Assembly: GCF_030253575.1 (NCBI RefSeq)
Contig: NC_080566.1
Coordinates: 7,263,501 to 7,327,500, forward strand
Length of the DNA: 64,000 nucleotides
Source of the DNA: Rhododendron vialii
Lineage: Eukaryota > Streptophyta > Magnoliopsida > Ericales > Ericaceae
Direction of reading: 5' to 3'
In this document: in pieces, positions 24,001 through 40,235 of the stretch
Numbering within the stretch: the first letter of the stretch is position 1
How the letters are laid out: each line of letters starts with the position of its first letter
Notes under the pieces: model-generated
Told to the model about the DNA's origin: nothing
The model's input: only the letters and a program-made list of their open reading frames with translations
Databases searched by the model: none
Position numbers and translations under genes: made by a program

Positions 24001-25939
24001 AGTAGAATTGTAGATGCAATGGTGATGGTGAAACCGTACAGAAGGGTTGCACTTCTCTGGCATTTGAAATCGTACAAAAGCAGTTACGAAAGGGGCAGTT
24101 ATGAACATGGGTAGCCAATTATGTCTTTTTTACCCTTGCAGTTAGGAAGTGTTTGTATGTATTTGGAAAGGGTATTTTTGGACTTGTAAAAGTCCATACA
24201 GCTTCACCAAAGTGGTGCTCCCCCTTAATATATTAGAATAGATATGTAACACACAAAAGCAAGGGGTTGAAGCAAATAACATATATCAAGAGTTCACAAT
24301 TCTATACAAGTATACATGTTAAACAAACTTAGATTTGTTTCTTGAACTTCTCAGCTACAAAACGGGTATGCATTTGAGAGTGTGCACATTTTCAGGATTC
24401 ATAGATATTGTTCAAAACCCAAATGCAACATCACACCATCAGCCACCCAAAAGAGATTCAGAATGAATGTTTTTTGTTTGTGCAACTAAAACACAAGAAG
24501 ATACAGTTTAACCACACAAGAGAATGGCCAAACCATCAAAATCCTAAAAAGACCAAAATCATATTTCATCTCTAGCTGTCCCAAAATTTAGTACTCCCTC
24601 TGTCCCAAATTGGATGGCAATTTTGATATTTGTGCCAATTTCAATTCCTTATATCTTTAAATATGAATCTCAAAAAATATGCAATATGCATCTTGTTTAA
24701 TAGTTCTCGATTAGTTCTATTATACAAAGTTCTCAAACTCATGAAAAACACTATAGATTGAAAGATATAAGTAATGAAAAATGACACAAATTTTAAAATT
24801 TGTCATTCTTTTTGGGACGGAGGGAGTAGTAAATTTCACCCCATTCACAAAGGCCTATTCGACAAAACAAGCTATCTACCAATAAGTCATGAAATAACTT
24901 TTATAACTTACATAATTATGAACACCAGCAAGAAAACATTAGGAATCCATTTGGATAGCTATTGATTTCAAATTAACGGATTTCATATATTATTCATTGA
25001 GAATAGCTCCGATTTTGAATTGTAGTATTTTTCATTTTACAACTTGGTATTCGATCCAATGGGGGCCGCTATTTCATAAATAAAAAAAAAAATCAAACAA
25101 CCACTTTCTGCATATATTTCAAAGATTAGGTTTGTCTCCGGTCAGTCCTCCCCCTTCCATACCCTATCGACCAGGGGCAGGGACTACATAGGTAATGTTA
25201 TTGTTATTGTTTTGTTGTTGGATTCGATCCCATGGGCCAAGGACCAATACGATCCAATCATATACAAGCAAACAAACAATTAAAGCCGGGACAAACCTCG
25301 TATGGACTGACCCAACCCAGGTACGAGCCCAACACGGGAATTGATCGGTGTTCTAAAAGTCGGACGACTAGTCCCCGCCTAGGCACTAGGCGCTCGTCCA
25401 ACGCCTAGATTAGACGACTAGATTAGATGACTGACTAATCGGCATCTAGTCCTCCCTAGGCGCTAGGGGGGCGACTAGTCGGTGCCCATTTTCTACCCTA
25501 CTAGCGATTTCTAGAACATTGGAATTGATTTTTTTCATTTTTTTATCGGCAACACAAGTTTTGTTAAACACTTGACAAAGGGTACAGAACATTGGAATTG
25601 ATAGCACACATGTGGAATCAAACTCGGACCAAAGGCTAAATATTCGTTTGTAGTTGTAGACCCATAATTGTTCTTATGAAATAAACCTCTTCAACTTCCA
25701 ACCCATCTTCCACTTCCTAGTTTCTTTTTCTTTTTTTCGAATTAAATTTCCCATGTAACCACCAAATTGAGCATAACATTAGACAGAATAATAAAACGAC
25801 CACGAGATCATAAATGATCAACCAATTGGGTTAAACGAACGTCGCAAAAAGTGATGGTTGAGTCGTTAAAAAGCGATTACCTGAGTTTGGAGGGAGAGGA
25901 ATATGAGTGGAGAAAACGTGAAGCGATCGCCCTCATCAT
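18052..25939 (-). CDS. mitochondrial NAD(P)-binding Rossmann-fold protein (COQ11/NDUFA9-like)
   Basis: Ten phase-consistent exons: 25939-25881, 22235-22118, 22012-21924, 21111-21056, 20981-20926, 20176-20083, 19758-19679, 19429-19387, 19238-19147 and 18231-18052, giving 288 residues. The N-terminus (MMRAIASRFLHSYSS) is basic and hydroxylated like a mitochondrial presequence. The nucleotide-binding loop GGNGFVG is at 64-70 (GxxGxxG). YISAADFG is at about 164-171 and YYEGK at 180-184 gives a YxxxK pair, as in atypical short-chain dehydrogenases. The ending DPVFPPGIVDVYGI resembles Arabidopsis At5g15910 and yeast Coq11, linked to coenzyme Q biosynthesis. The function in plants is inferred. Intron 1 is 3.6 kb and filled with transposons. 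Intron 8 (148 bp) is bounded by a 13-bp direct repeat. The start could be Met1 or Met2. Confidence 0.9.
18478..18727 (+). mobile_element. tRNA-derived SINE (Au-like) in an intron
   Basis: It has a 5' part with a box-B-like GGTTCAAAACC, then CTTTGGGGGTCAAGTCC, GGGCCCCCACTAGTGG and GAGGTGCATGTAAGTTGGCCC, the order seen in plant Au-type SINEs. The flanks carry an imperfect duplication, ACATGCTAATGTCCT / ACATGCCAATGGCCT. It lies in intron 9 of the COQ11-like gene, opposite to the gene. Confidence 0.65.
19239..19386 (-). other. 148-bp intron bounded by a 13-bp direct repeat at its splice sites
   Basis: On the minus strand AGGTGTGATTCTG occurs at 19388-19376 (exon 8/intron) and at 19240-19228 (intron/exon 9). 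The donor GT is inside the first copy and the acceptor AG begins the second. Removing one repeat period restores TAT GGA GGT GTG ATT CTG without disturbing the frame. The intron's 5' half resembles a LINE 3' tail (ATTAATAAAATC, then a run of A). Confidence 0.85.
22327..23243. mobile_element. TIR element in intron 1 of the COQ11-like gene
   Basis: The left end GGCGAAAGTATATAAACACC and the reversed right end GGTGAAAGTACATAAACACC form terminal inverted repeats. They are followed by C-runs and an ACTTTGTCCC motif on both sides. A second left-end copy starts at about 22466, and TTTAAAATCGCCCATACAGACC inside also occurs, inverted, near the right end. There is no coding capacity. Related sequence is at about 57752-58045. 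Confidence 0.65.
23126..23216. repeat. three 30-bp tandem repeats
   Basis: TGTGAGGGGGTCTTTTTGGG and the following GACAAAGTAA repeat at 23126, 23156 and 23186. They lie near the right end of the TIR element and look like an expansion of its subterminal sequence. Confidence 0.9.
24592..24828. mobile_element. Stowaway/mariner-like MITE
   Basis: The ends TACTCCCTCTGTCCC and, reversed, TACTCCCTCCGTCCC are the widespread plant Tc1/mariner MITE termini with TA target. 237 bp, non-coding, in intron 1 of the COQ11-like gene. Confidence 0.85.
25349..25518. mobile_element. short TIR element (MITE)
   Basis: Termini TGTTCTAAAAGTCG and, reversed, TGTTCTAGAAATCG. The interior has CTAGGCGCTAGG-type palindromic motifs on both arms and can fold into a hairpin. 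It lies in intron 1 of the COQ11-like gene. Confidence 0.6.
25513..25602 (-). mobile_element. 5'-truncated LINE tail with 17-bp TSD
   Basis: AGAACATTGGAATTGAT occurs at 25513-25529 and 25586-25602. Between them is a 56-bp piece that begins with a T-rich stretch and ATCGGCAA, the reverse of a LINE 3' end with poly(A). It landed in the right edge of the adjacent MITE. Confidence 0.75.
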
Positions 25940-28289
25940 TTGGTTTTCTTTTGGGTTTAGGTGGAATGAGATTTTGGTAAGGTATACGAATGGAATGAGC
26001 GAAAATCTCAACTGGGTTTCCTTTCGATTGTAATCTCTCTCTCTCTCTGGGCTACCGAGACTCCAAGCCTTTGCCACCGCCTTTGTGGGGAGGGGAGAAG
26101 AAGAGTGTTTTCTAAAACTCGTGGCCAAAATGTGGACAAGCAAAATTGTAGCAATACGTGGCCCAATTTTTTAAGCTTTTACCTTTTCCGTATTAATCAC
26201 ATTAAACTCCCTCAACTATGATGTTAGAGATAACGTCAATGGAAAATCACAATTTACCCTCTTACCTGTTAATCATCATTGATCAACGATGTTCTTTTCT
26301 CCTTAATCTTCACCCATAATTGCCCTAAGCCCACCATGTCGAAAACAAAATCCAATCGCCATATTCCGATGAAAACTATTTCTATCCAAATCACTAGATC
26401 TTTTGCGATTTCTCCTCAACTGACCAAAACAATTAGGTTCTTTTGTTCTTTCCTTAGACTCTTTATTTTGGGTTTTTTGTTTCTTCCTCAAACCGTTTTT
26501 GTTTTTGGGTTTATTGGCTTCTGTTGAAGAGAAAAGTTAATTTCGTCATAAAATCTTGTTTATTACATCATGCTTTGTTCACATGACAAATTCCAAAAAA
26601 ATGGCAATTTTTTGCTATCAAAAGGAGTTTGTTGTCATCAGAGGAATACTTTTATAGGGATCAAGTGTTGAGCTTTAAACATTAGAGTGGTTAAGTGAAA
26701 AATAGTCACAGTTAATGTTTAGTGTAATTTACCATTTTAATTTTTATTTATTTTTTCATTCGTTGAACCTAATTTAATCTATTTTAGTAGACTTGGAGAA
26801 AGGGGATGAATATTTACGGGAATCGAACATTGCTCATGTACATGAGAGTATAAATGAGGCATCAACTGCACTTCACTCACTTGCCTTTAAATTTTGATTT
26901 AGGTGACTAAAAAGGTATAAAGACAATCATAACAATCCTCGCAAGAGATATTTTATGAGGGCGAGGGCGGTTTTTCTAGGATAAAAAGGTTAATTCGAAG
27001 AGCAATGTTAAGAACACAAATTTAAAATACAATTCCAACCACACAAGTTGTTGTTTTAAGTTGTATAATTTATATTAATGTAATTTCAATGATGCCATGA
27101 GGTTTTTCATGATTTATGGTTTTATACCCAATTCACTTATGATAAATGATAATAATTTTTTTATGGTTTCAATTTCCATTTCATGGAAACCACTATCAAA
27201 AACCATTCAACCAAAACAAGATTGAACCAACCGACAAATTCACCCTTTTGATAATTAAAAATTTAAAATGTAATAAAAAACTATAAACTCACTTATCTAA
27301 AATGATTATGTTTTATCCATTGGAAGGGTTGTTTTGATCCAAACGGACACCATTCATTAATAGCCTTGTTTTTTTTTTTTTACTCGTTCAAAAAATGTTT
27401 TGGTAAAAAAAGATAAATTTATTTATTGGGAGTCAAAAAATTGAGAATTTAAAACTTTTTATTATTAATCTTATTATCAGAAAGGGTAAGTTGTCAATGT
27501 GAGTCACTTTTGGTTGTTTTTATGACATGTTGAGTCGAATAGTTATCACGTTTTTTGGGAAATATGACATTGAAATCAAATACTCATTTCTCGCAAGAGA
27601 TTACGAAAAATGAGTATTAAGAAATCCTGGGGGGGGTGTCAGCAGTGAAATTTACCTTTCAATGGGGGAGGCTTCCATCTAGTGTGGCTTAGTCCAGTTT
27701 CGTGCAGTCTCGGCCAACTGTAGGTCTTTTTCAGGGTCAAAAGAATGATGTAAACTGTTAACCTTTTAGAACTTGCCAATAATATTGGCCGAGCCAAAAA
27801 AATCACGTTAATGGGGAAATTGTCTGTCGATTCGAAATGCACTAATATTGTAAAAAAAAATTTGCAATCCTGGATTGAAATCCCGTAACACATTTTTCTG
27901 AAACTTCATTCATTTTGAAATAATATCAAACGATATTCGATCAATATGATTTTTAATGTAACTTAATGTTCTCAATGATACTTAAAAAGTGAACGATTTT
28001 GATCATTACTTTTGGGCCCGAAAAGAGCCGACAATTTGGACGGGAGCAAAGGAATCCAATCCAAAGTTCCTTTCCCAAGGACGCTTTTGCCACACCATTA
28101 CTATGGTTAACTTTACCAATGGAAGACAAACAATAACCTCACACGTAGAACCGCAGTATATATTTTTCTGCACATATAGAAAGAATCGATGCAGAGCCTT
28201 TAGGCGTCCGGGAATAGCTATTAGCTCCACAATCATCTCTCTTCATATAAAGATTCGCAATTGAGGAATAGCTCAACAGTCATCTTCAT
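25940..28289. other. intergenic between divergent genes
   Basis: This is the promoter side of both the minus-strand COQ11-like gene and the plus-strand phosphoglycerate mutase transcript. A CT tract at about 26035-26049 lies close to the COQ11-like start. A TATA-like stretch, AGTATATATTT, at about 28154 could serve the plus-strand transcript. No exon of another gene was recognised, and the rest is AT-rich. Confidence 0.4.
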
Positions 28290-30180
28290 ATGAAGATTCG
28301 CAATTGAAGCTTTTCCAGAGGTAACTTCACTTTGTTCTTTGACGAGTTTTGAGAATTTTTTTCCTCTATACGCGGTTCTCAATATGTTTCTTTATTCATT
28401 ACATCAAAATTTTATCCTCAAAACCAAACAAAGTGACATAACTGACATCTGAACATCATACTACTCATGGTTTGGATTTCTTACATTTTTTCTTTGGTTA
28501 TAAACATTTAGCCGTATGGATATCAGTGCTAGAATCTTAAAATTCCCAGAATTTTTGGGTTTAGATCAAGTGCAGTACCTGTTGTTCTTATCAGTTTACT
28601 TTTATCCGTGGTTTGGGTTTTTGTAGGTTGATACCCATTTGTGATATTATTGGCCCATTTTGAATATCCAGGAGTTGGGTTTAGCTCCATCATCGTATTT
28701 ATACAATTTAAAGATTCCCAATTGAAGCTGTTTCATAGGTAGTATAACTAACATCATACAAGTAATTGATGGTTTCAATTTCTTCTTTTTTATTCTTGGT
28801 TAGGTTATAACCCTTTAGCTATAGGGATTTGCAGGGTAACGGATATCGGTACCAGATTTTTAAATTTCTCAGATTTTTTAGGCTAAGATCAAGTGTAGTG
28901 TCTGTTCTCATCAGTTTATTTTTTATCCGAGATTTGGTTTTTGCAGATTGATAAATACCCATTAGGCTAGGCTCTGGTGATTTGTACGGTGGTGGCTGCT
29001 GGTGTAGTTAGGGTTTTGTGGGATGGTTTGGGTGGGCCGGTCTAGGCTTGGGCTGGATTTGGGTTTTGGGCTTTCTTTGTGTTATTTGGGTGTTGGGTTG
29101 ATCTTTATTGTATTATCTGTTGTGGACCCTGGTAGACCCTTGGATGTTATGGGCTCTGCCCTTTTGGTGTATTGTACAACTTTTTGTTGGATCCCCTTTT
29201 CCTTTCCCCATTTTCTAATAATATTCATCTTTTGCCGATAAAAAAAATATATATTTGTTTTTAATCTACTCAATTGGAATATCTAGGAGTTGGGTATAGG
29301 TCCATCATCATCTTCATACAATCTAAAGATTCGCAATTGAAGGTACTTCTGAGGTAGTATAATTAACACCATGCTACTGATGGTTTCAAAATTTTTTTTT
29401 TTATTGTTTGGTAATAACGCTTTATCCATAGGGGTTTGCGGGGTAATGGATACCAGCACTAGCTTTCTAAATTTCTCATTTTTTTTTAAGTGTAGCATCT
29501 GTTCATGTCAGTTTAATTTCTATCAGCGATTTTGTTTGTAGATTGATGCCCATTTGTAATGGTTTGTGTGTAATATACCCTTTTGAGATATTTAGGGGTT
29601 TGGTATAGCTCCATCATCTTCTTCATACATCTAAAGATTCGCAATTAAAGTGGTTTCAGAGGTAGTGTAACTAATATCACACTACTCATGATTTCAATTT
29701 TTTATTATAGTAGCGTTAAAGAATAAGAATTGTTGGGTAATGCACACCAGCACTAGCTTGATAAGTTTATTGCCTTTTTGGCTAAGATCAAGTGTGGTGT
29801 CTGTTCTTATCATTTTGATTTATATGCGTGATTTGCGTAATTTGGCCTGTGTAGATTGATACCCGTTTGTATTGCTTAAGTGTAACCTACCCATTTGAAA
29901 TATTTAGAAGTTGGGTATAGCAGCATCATCAGCTTCATACATATGAAGTTGTTTCGGAAGTAGTATAACTGACAGCACACTATTGACGATTTTAATTTCC
30001 TTTTTTATTTGTTTGATATTTATAGTCCTTTTTCAATGGGGATTCGTAGTTAATGCATACAAGCACTGGCTTTTTCTAATTTCTCACCCTTTTGACTAAT
30101 ATCAAATAGGGTGTCTGTTTTTTTCAGTTTGATTTCTGTACGTGATTGGTTTGACTAGATTGATACCAATTTGCATAAGA
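28290..30180. repeat. five ~300-bp tandem units, each with a U2 snRNA-like core
   Basis: Each unit starts with an AAGATTCGCAATTGAAG-like block (about 28293, 28711, 29326, 29634, 29942), then a GAG/GTAGTATAACT splice-donor-like block, and then a core resembling the 5' region of U2 snRNA. The best cores are 28881-28920 (GGCTAAGATCAAGTGTAGTG, then TCTGTTCTCATCAGTTTA) and 29771-29815 (GCCTTTTTGGCTAAGATCAA, then GTGTCTGTTCTTATCA). Others at 28563-28600, 29487-29514 and 30083-30130 are progressively decayed. Net unit length is about 300-325 bp after removing a LINE insertion in unit 2; unit 1 is longer. None looks like an intact U2 gene: the downstream U2 body and Sm site are missing. The array probably lies within the 5'UTR intron of the phosphoglycerate mutase gene. 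Confidence 0.75.
28966..29255 (+). mobile_element. LINE-derived fragment in repeat unit 2
   Basis: Sequence absent from the other units, GT-rich (GGTTTGGGTGGGCCGG, GGTGTTGGGTTG), ending CTAATAATATTCATCTTTTG, CCGATA and an A-run. This 3' end matches the other LINE tails in the window. It interrupts the repeat unit, so it inserted after the array formed. Exact ends are uncertain. Confidence 0.55.
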
Positions 30181-31192
30181 TAATAGTACGTGTGTTGATT
30201 CCTTTTGGGTGAAGATTAGTTTGTTTTCTCAGCTGCTTTTAGTCTGTTCTACTGTTTTTGTGATTTTGATGAAATCTATCTCCCGCAAGGCATATTTTAT
30301 TGCCTGATTTCTATATTGTGCACATGCGCACAGAGAGAGCACTTGTCGACCATCAAAGCTAGTATTTTTTCGCACCTCCGAAGTGTCATTTTTTCTTTTT
30401 CCTGCAATTTTGCAAATATAGACTTTTTGTATGTTTATGCACGGGATGTTTGGTGGTGCATAGTTGTATTTCCAGATTGAACTTGAGTTGTCTAATCAGG
30501 AAAAGTTCTGAAAATCAATTAAGAAGTGAAATCAATATTAGGAGCCATTTGGGTAGAAGTGGATTTCAAATTAACGGATTTTGACCTTATTAATCAATGT
30601 GAGTCACTCAAACTTAAATTTGACAGTTCCGCATTGACTTCATGACTCATGGGCTTTATCATGAAGGATTGAAGTAAATATTTAAGAGCAATGGTGTGAG
30701 ATCCTTCACTGGGGATTGTAGCAGTACAAGGTTCCTACAAAATATGTATCTTCTATCTCTAATCCATCTTCCACTCTAGTTTCACTTCCCTCTCATGATT
30801 AAACTTCCTACATTTTTAATTATAATGAACACAAAATCCCTTCACTTGAAATACAACTCTATCCAAAAAGATCCTTAGTGTTTTCAGACATGATTGGCGA
30901 GGGGCGTGGAGGGCTTGAGTGTTCAATTTCCCAATTAAATATTCACATAACTCTTTTTAAGGCTGTCTGCATAAGATTTTCTTCCTTGAATTACATATCC
31001 AACTCCAAGTTTTTAATCTATTGGGCAATTTCTATCTTAAATTTTGTTTTCTTCTTATAATAGAAGGTGTTGTTTCATCTGGTCTTAAACCTACTTGAGA
31101 GGAGGCCTTGATTTTTCCAGACTCTGTTTTCTTGCATATTCATTATTGCTCTTCCTCTTCTAAAGCAGGGAAGGTGATCAGCATACAGCAGG
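30181..31192. other. spacer / probable end of a 5'UTR intron
   Basis: No repeat or coding exon was recognised. TTCCTCTTCTAAAGCAG ending at 31168 is a good 3' splice site 24 bases before the phosphoglycerate mutase ATG. With the donor CCAGAG/GTAACT at 28321 it suggests a 2.85-kb 5'UTR intron. This is inference. Confidence 0.4.
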
Positions 31193-35213
<4,021 letters not shown>

Positions 35214-36492
35214 ATTTCTCTCTTTGGACTTCACAGGTTGGTGTTGGGTTCTGTGATCCGGTCCTACATAGGAAGATTCCCAGTAGGGGTGTATTTAGAT
35301 GAAATGAATAACTATGATCTGATGATTTGGATCATCCAATTTCGGGGGCGTTCAGGACATTTTAACAGAATAAGTTCTATATTTGAAATGAGTCGAACTA
35401 TAGCTGATTTGCTGGTATTTCGATTTATTTATTTATTTATTTCATAGATGTTTTAGGCTGGGTAATAATCTTTTGCTTCTAGCCACATGGATGGATTTCG
35501 AGTTGCTTATAGGAAGCTTTTTTTTTTTGAACGGCAAAAAGAATTTTATTAATCTTTGAACAAGGTACAAAGACTAACAGGACAAGGAGAACAGCACATA
35601 CACCGAGTCCGAGACCCAATCCTCAGATTGGCAAGCTGCCAACCAAAGAAAACCCAAGGGTTGCTTATAGGAAGTTGGTACTCGGGACTTGTACCGCAGG
35701 TATGCTGCTCTAGATTATTATTTCTACCTTACCTTTGGGTTCACTGTATGCCAACTACAAGTCTACAACATTTTAATTTTTCCAAGTACCATAGTTATTC
35801 ATCTTTTTTGAGTTATCCTTCTGTGTTTTGAGTTCAAATTCATCTGTAGTCCAGCATACATAGGAGCGTTCACATATGTGCATGCATCAATCTAGACACA
35901 TTACCAGAACCTTTTAAAAAAGAAAAAAGGAGAAGACACATTTATTTCTAGAAGTGCTCGTACGTGATGACAAATATCCTGTTACGGAGTTTATAACGAT
36001 GTCATCACGTGAAAGGGTATGGAAACTACTACACAATGTCTACGAGTTTCGGTGAAGTAACGAGGTATAATTCAAAACCCACTGCTGCATGACATTTCTG
36101 TGTATTTATAGTGCCTAAACATGCATTTAAAAGAAAGTGGAAGATGAGATAAGGAGTTGCTTTTCTCTCTGTCTCTTTTCTTAGTTGCTTTACTTTGTCA
36201 TTTGCAAGAGTTTTAGTGTTGTATGTCTTTCCTCAGTTCAGTGGATTGACCATTTTCTGCTTTTACCTTTTTATTTTTCCTTGGTTTCTTTTTTCTTTCA
36301 CTTTTTCATTCTTTTTTACTTGTTTATTATTGACTACAATCTGCTCAAGTGGACATTCCTTTATCACATCAGACACCAATTATTAGAGATGGCCCACCTT
36401 TTTATCTGCGCAAACAAGGAAACAGTCAGATCAACTACGATAATGCAATTGCTCTCATCACATACTTAACTTTTCCTGTCACTTTGAGAGAT
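35214..36492. other. intergenic with a LINE insertion
   Basis: Holds the 3' flank of the phosphoglycerate mutase gene, a LINE tail (35502-35674) and the promoter side of the DUF1262 gene. A pyrimidine-rich stretch at 36165-36320 precedes the DUF1262 start. No other gene is seen. Confidence 0.4.
35502..35674 (-). mobile_element. 5'-truncated LINE tail with 15-bp TSD
   Basis: GTTGCTTATAGGAAG occurs at 35502-35516 and 35660-35674. The 143 bp between begin with CTTTTTTTTTTTGAACGGC and ATTTTATTAATC, the reverse of a LINE 3' end with poly(A). Confidence 0.85.
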
Positions 36493-38320
36493 ATGTATGC
36501 AACGAAGCCTCTATCACTTTACCGGAATTTCCCAACTGCTCGTTCAGCGCCACCACCAGGGGCTCCGTATTCAGGTTATTTAGTTGTTACAGATGAAGAA
36601 GCAGAAGCACAAGAAAGATTTTGTTGTCGTCTATGCAAGAACAAGAGAATCACAGACCTACCATTTCCGCAAGACAAGATTTTGAAGGTTGTTCACTCAT
36701 CTGACTATGAAGATTCATCTGTTACAAAGGTTTGGTTCATCCCAGTTCTTGATCAGCCCCTCTCATCGTACCGGTACTATGTCATCAAAGCCGAAGGCAA
36801 GCATAAGGGGTACCCTCTCTCTTAATCTTTGAACTTTTATTATTACCCAACATTGAACTCCAGAACGCTCTGTTTGGATAGATGTGGATGTCAAATGAAT
36901 GGATTTCACCTGTCTAATGAAAGTTGCTCGAATTAAGAGTTGCTAGGTTACATATGTTGACAAAATTTGGTAGCAACCTACAAACCAATAGAACAAGGGT
37001 TAGCACAAGGAGGTCAGAGCAGAGGAGCTTCCTTTGGGAGCTTTATCGTGGTGGATCTGAAATGAACTATAGGAGTTATTTCAAATCCTTCATGTTTGAG
37101 ATTGTAGCTGTACAAGGATATGCCAATAAAATCTCTCTCTTCTGCATCTAATCCATCTTTTTTCTAGTTTCATAAGTCACCTGTAGCTAAACTTTGTGTA
37201 GTAATGTCAACATTCAACATAGAATCCCGTCTTTAAAATCTACGTCTATGATCTATCCAAACTGAGCATAAATGTAAATTGGCCTTGTAATTCTTGTATT
37301 GAATTTGAATAGATGTAGTAATGTCAACATTCAACATAGAATCCAGTCATTAAAATCTACGTCTATGATCTATCCAAACTGAGCCTAAATGTAAATTGGC
37401 CTTGTAATTCTTGTATTGAATAGATGTATGGTTGAAACTAGGGTAGCAACTTTTGCAGGCTAGCATTTACATGTTCAAGAGAGGATGATATTGCTGGATG
37501 TTGCTTTAGGGATGTCATAGCAGATGTAAAACCAATACCTTTCAATCACAGGGACATATACCAACAAGTTGAGATTCATCACCACTTTAATGGCACTTTC
37601 TACGCGATCTCTGTAGCTGGTGACGGTTTTCCTCCAAAATTCCTAAGAAGAAGGGGATGGCGAGTTTATACCACCAGTACTTCGTTGCACGTAAAAGAAA
37701 CTCAAGGCCTCAACACCTCTCTCCAGTTACAACTTCCCCCATTCGATTTTTCAATATACTACAAGTGTTCCCCTCTTCTTGTTGTCGCAAGATGGTACTG
37801 CCCATTTGTGTTCGTGAAGGAGGAAGCTAAAGTAGACTACCAAGTTAGAAGATCTTTGTTGTATGAGATGACGCTTCAGCAATGGTGGGAAGAGATCTAT
37901 TCCTGCGAAAACGAAAGAAATGAAGGTAATACCGTGACTGTGAATAAAAGGGTGCAAACAGAAGCTGTTCTAGTCTATGGCATTGAAGCCACGAAAGACG
38001 ACGGGCATTTTCGTGATGATGGGTTTGCTTGGTTTAGAGTCAATTATCATCCTTTTTGGAGGAGAGGGGTGGGTGTGGGTTTGAGTTCGGCGGTTGTCGA
38101 GAAGATGAGATGGGTGGAGGAGAGAAGAGGGTGGGGGTATGGTGGAGGAGAGAGAGAGGCGAGAGTGGAGAGGGTGGAGGAGGTTAGAAGTGGGAGGCAG
38201 TGGAAGAGGTTTGGTTGTTATGTGCTGGTAGAGAGTTTTGTTTTGAAGAGAATTGATGGGCTTGTGTTACTAAGCTGTAAATTTAGGCACTGCCACAGGG
38301 TTCAAAGCAAATGGGAGTGA
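36493..38320 (+). CDS. DUF1262 family protein
   Basis: Two exons, 36493-36809 and 37459-38320, join (GG+G) to a 392-residue protein. It opens MYATKPLSLYRNFPTARSAP and continues APYSGYLVVTDEEAE, RLCKNKRITDLPFPQ, VWFIPVLDQPLSSYRYYVI and KAEGKHKG, all typical of the plant DUF1262 family. Exon 2 carries CCFRDVIADVKPIPF, DIYQQ, DGFPPKFLRRRGW, RWYCPFVFVKE and YEMTLQQWWEEIYSCEN. The function is unknown. Arabidopsis members form a tandem group around At1g13470, and some respond to stress. I chose the ATG at 36493 because family members start MYxTRPLS; the frame is open 48 codons further up with no family similarity. The last ~90 residues are rich in Arg, Glu and Gly. The intron carries a 117-bp tandem duplication. 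Confidence 0.9.
37198..37425. repeat. 117-bp tandem duplication in the DUF1262 intron
   Basis: Copy 1 is 37198-37314 and copy 2 is 37315-37425. They differ by a few substitutions and a 6-bp deletion (TTGAAT). Both begin GTAGTAATGTCAACATTC. Confidence 0.95.
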
Positions 38321-40204
38321 GGATTTCTATTTACCAAGGCCCTGTGGTTGGCCATTCTGCTGTTGAGTAAAGTATATGACAAATTCAAGAAACACAATTT
38401 GCTGCAAATGAGATAAAGGATATAGCTAATTGGTTGATTGCGAGCATCTCCAACAGGCTAGGCAAATGATCCATGCCTGCTATTTTAACTAGCAGAAGCC
38501 CCAATTTGTGTCCTCGATAGGCTAGCCATTTTACCTTTTTTGGTATTTTGACTAGATACATGTTGCTAGTCATGTGAGGCTAGACAACTTTTGTTAAACA
38601 ATCAAAGGTACCACTTAATCAATCAGCTCAACAAATATGGGCAGGCTAGTAGTTTAGGAGCATGTACATAAAAACTGACTAAAGCAAATAGAAATTTGAA
38701 TTTTATTTTGGCACTCCACTTTCAGCCATTGGCAATTCGCATTGTCTTTTTTTTATTTGAAATTACAAAATTACTCTTTAAAGTGAATGGACAATGAACA
38801 CTAGCAAGTGGTAATTTGGTTATTTCACATAGAATAAAGACAAAAAGTAGAGTGTCAATGGTTAAATGTGGAGTGTCAAAATCACTATCTTAGAAATTAT
38901 GTGTTTGACTGGGTAAAATAGCTACCGGTAATGTTGGACATGCAAAGTGCACAGTGTTATTGAGTGAAAATATATTTTAGAATTTAGAGTTATTATGAGC
39001 ATCTCTAATTCTTAGTACTCTATAAACCAAAATCTAAGGCTCATAAACTCATTTCAGTCTTTAATCCTAACTTATATCTACTTGACTCTTACTACAATTG
39101 TCGCTACTGAATAATTTAGTAAATTTATGCTTATTTTGAATTACTTGTTAGAGTGCTCCATTTTTACTCAAAACTTGAGTAAAGGCTTAGAGATGCACTA
39201 ACCAGCCAGTGCCACATCAATGTACTATGAATCAGTATTGTGTAAAATATTGTACTACCCCTTTCGTCTCATATTACTTGTTTAATATTTTATTTTGGAA
39301 TGTATGAATTTGTTGGTTTGAAAAGTTGAAGGAAAAAGCGTATGAATTTTCACAAACTATCCCTTTCTTAAATAGTAAGTAATTAAAAATAGTTTTTGAT
39401 GGAGATAAAGGGTAATATTAGGGGTGGCAAATTGAATTCAAATTTACTTATAAATCCAAACCCACCCACTGAAAAATCGAAAATTCTATGTGACCGACAA
39501 CTTTTCTACCGAGGGAGTATTGACGGGATTGCGAGGTCCATTCCGAATCTCGCACAGTCTATTCGAGCTGTTTAATAATTTTAAAAAAAAATGAGTAGGC
39601 CCCGTGAAAAATCAGCTCAATTCGATATGTGTAGGATTGTGCTTATTTTTCACGGACCCACTCTGGTCTTTTTTGAAGTTATTGAACGGTTTGGATCGTC
39701 CATGAGGGATTCAGAGTGGGCCCCACAAACCCATTGGTACTCCATCGATAGAAAAGCTATCGGTCCCCATGGGAGGTTCCTAAAAGATAAACCAAAACTA
39801 ACCCATTTATTAGTTGAATTAGAAAGCATCCAAACTATCCCGGCCCATTTATTAATTGAGTTTCAATAGAGTTTCAATTGGGACAATTTAACAAAAACCT
39901 AATCCATCAAGGAAAAACAGTATCACCTCTGTCTCAAAATAAATATATGGTCTGCAAAATAAGAACTTGAAAATAATATATTTTAAGAAAAAATTTAATT
40001 TTTTTTAATTAAAAGATCTCATTGATATTTATTAAATTTTAAATTTTCTTAAAAAAATTGTGAAGTTTTTGTTTTGCGGACCGTATATTTATTTTGGGAC
40101 GGAGGGGTTACCAGTAACACCACAGAAAACCCTCGTAAATGTAGGTCAGTCGACCACAGAAACCCTTCATCAGTGATCTCTTCCCCCCGCCCCCGCTCCC
40201 GGTC

Positions 40205-40235
<31 letters not shown>

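Noticed and set aside
28563-30130. Intact U2 snRNA genes
   Set aside because: Only the 5' region is recognisable. The downstream stems and Sm site are absent and the copies have diverged.
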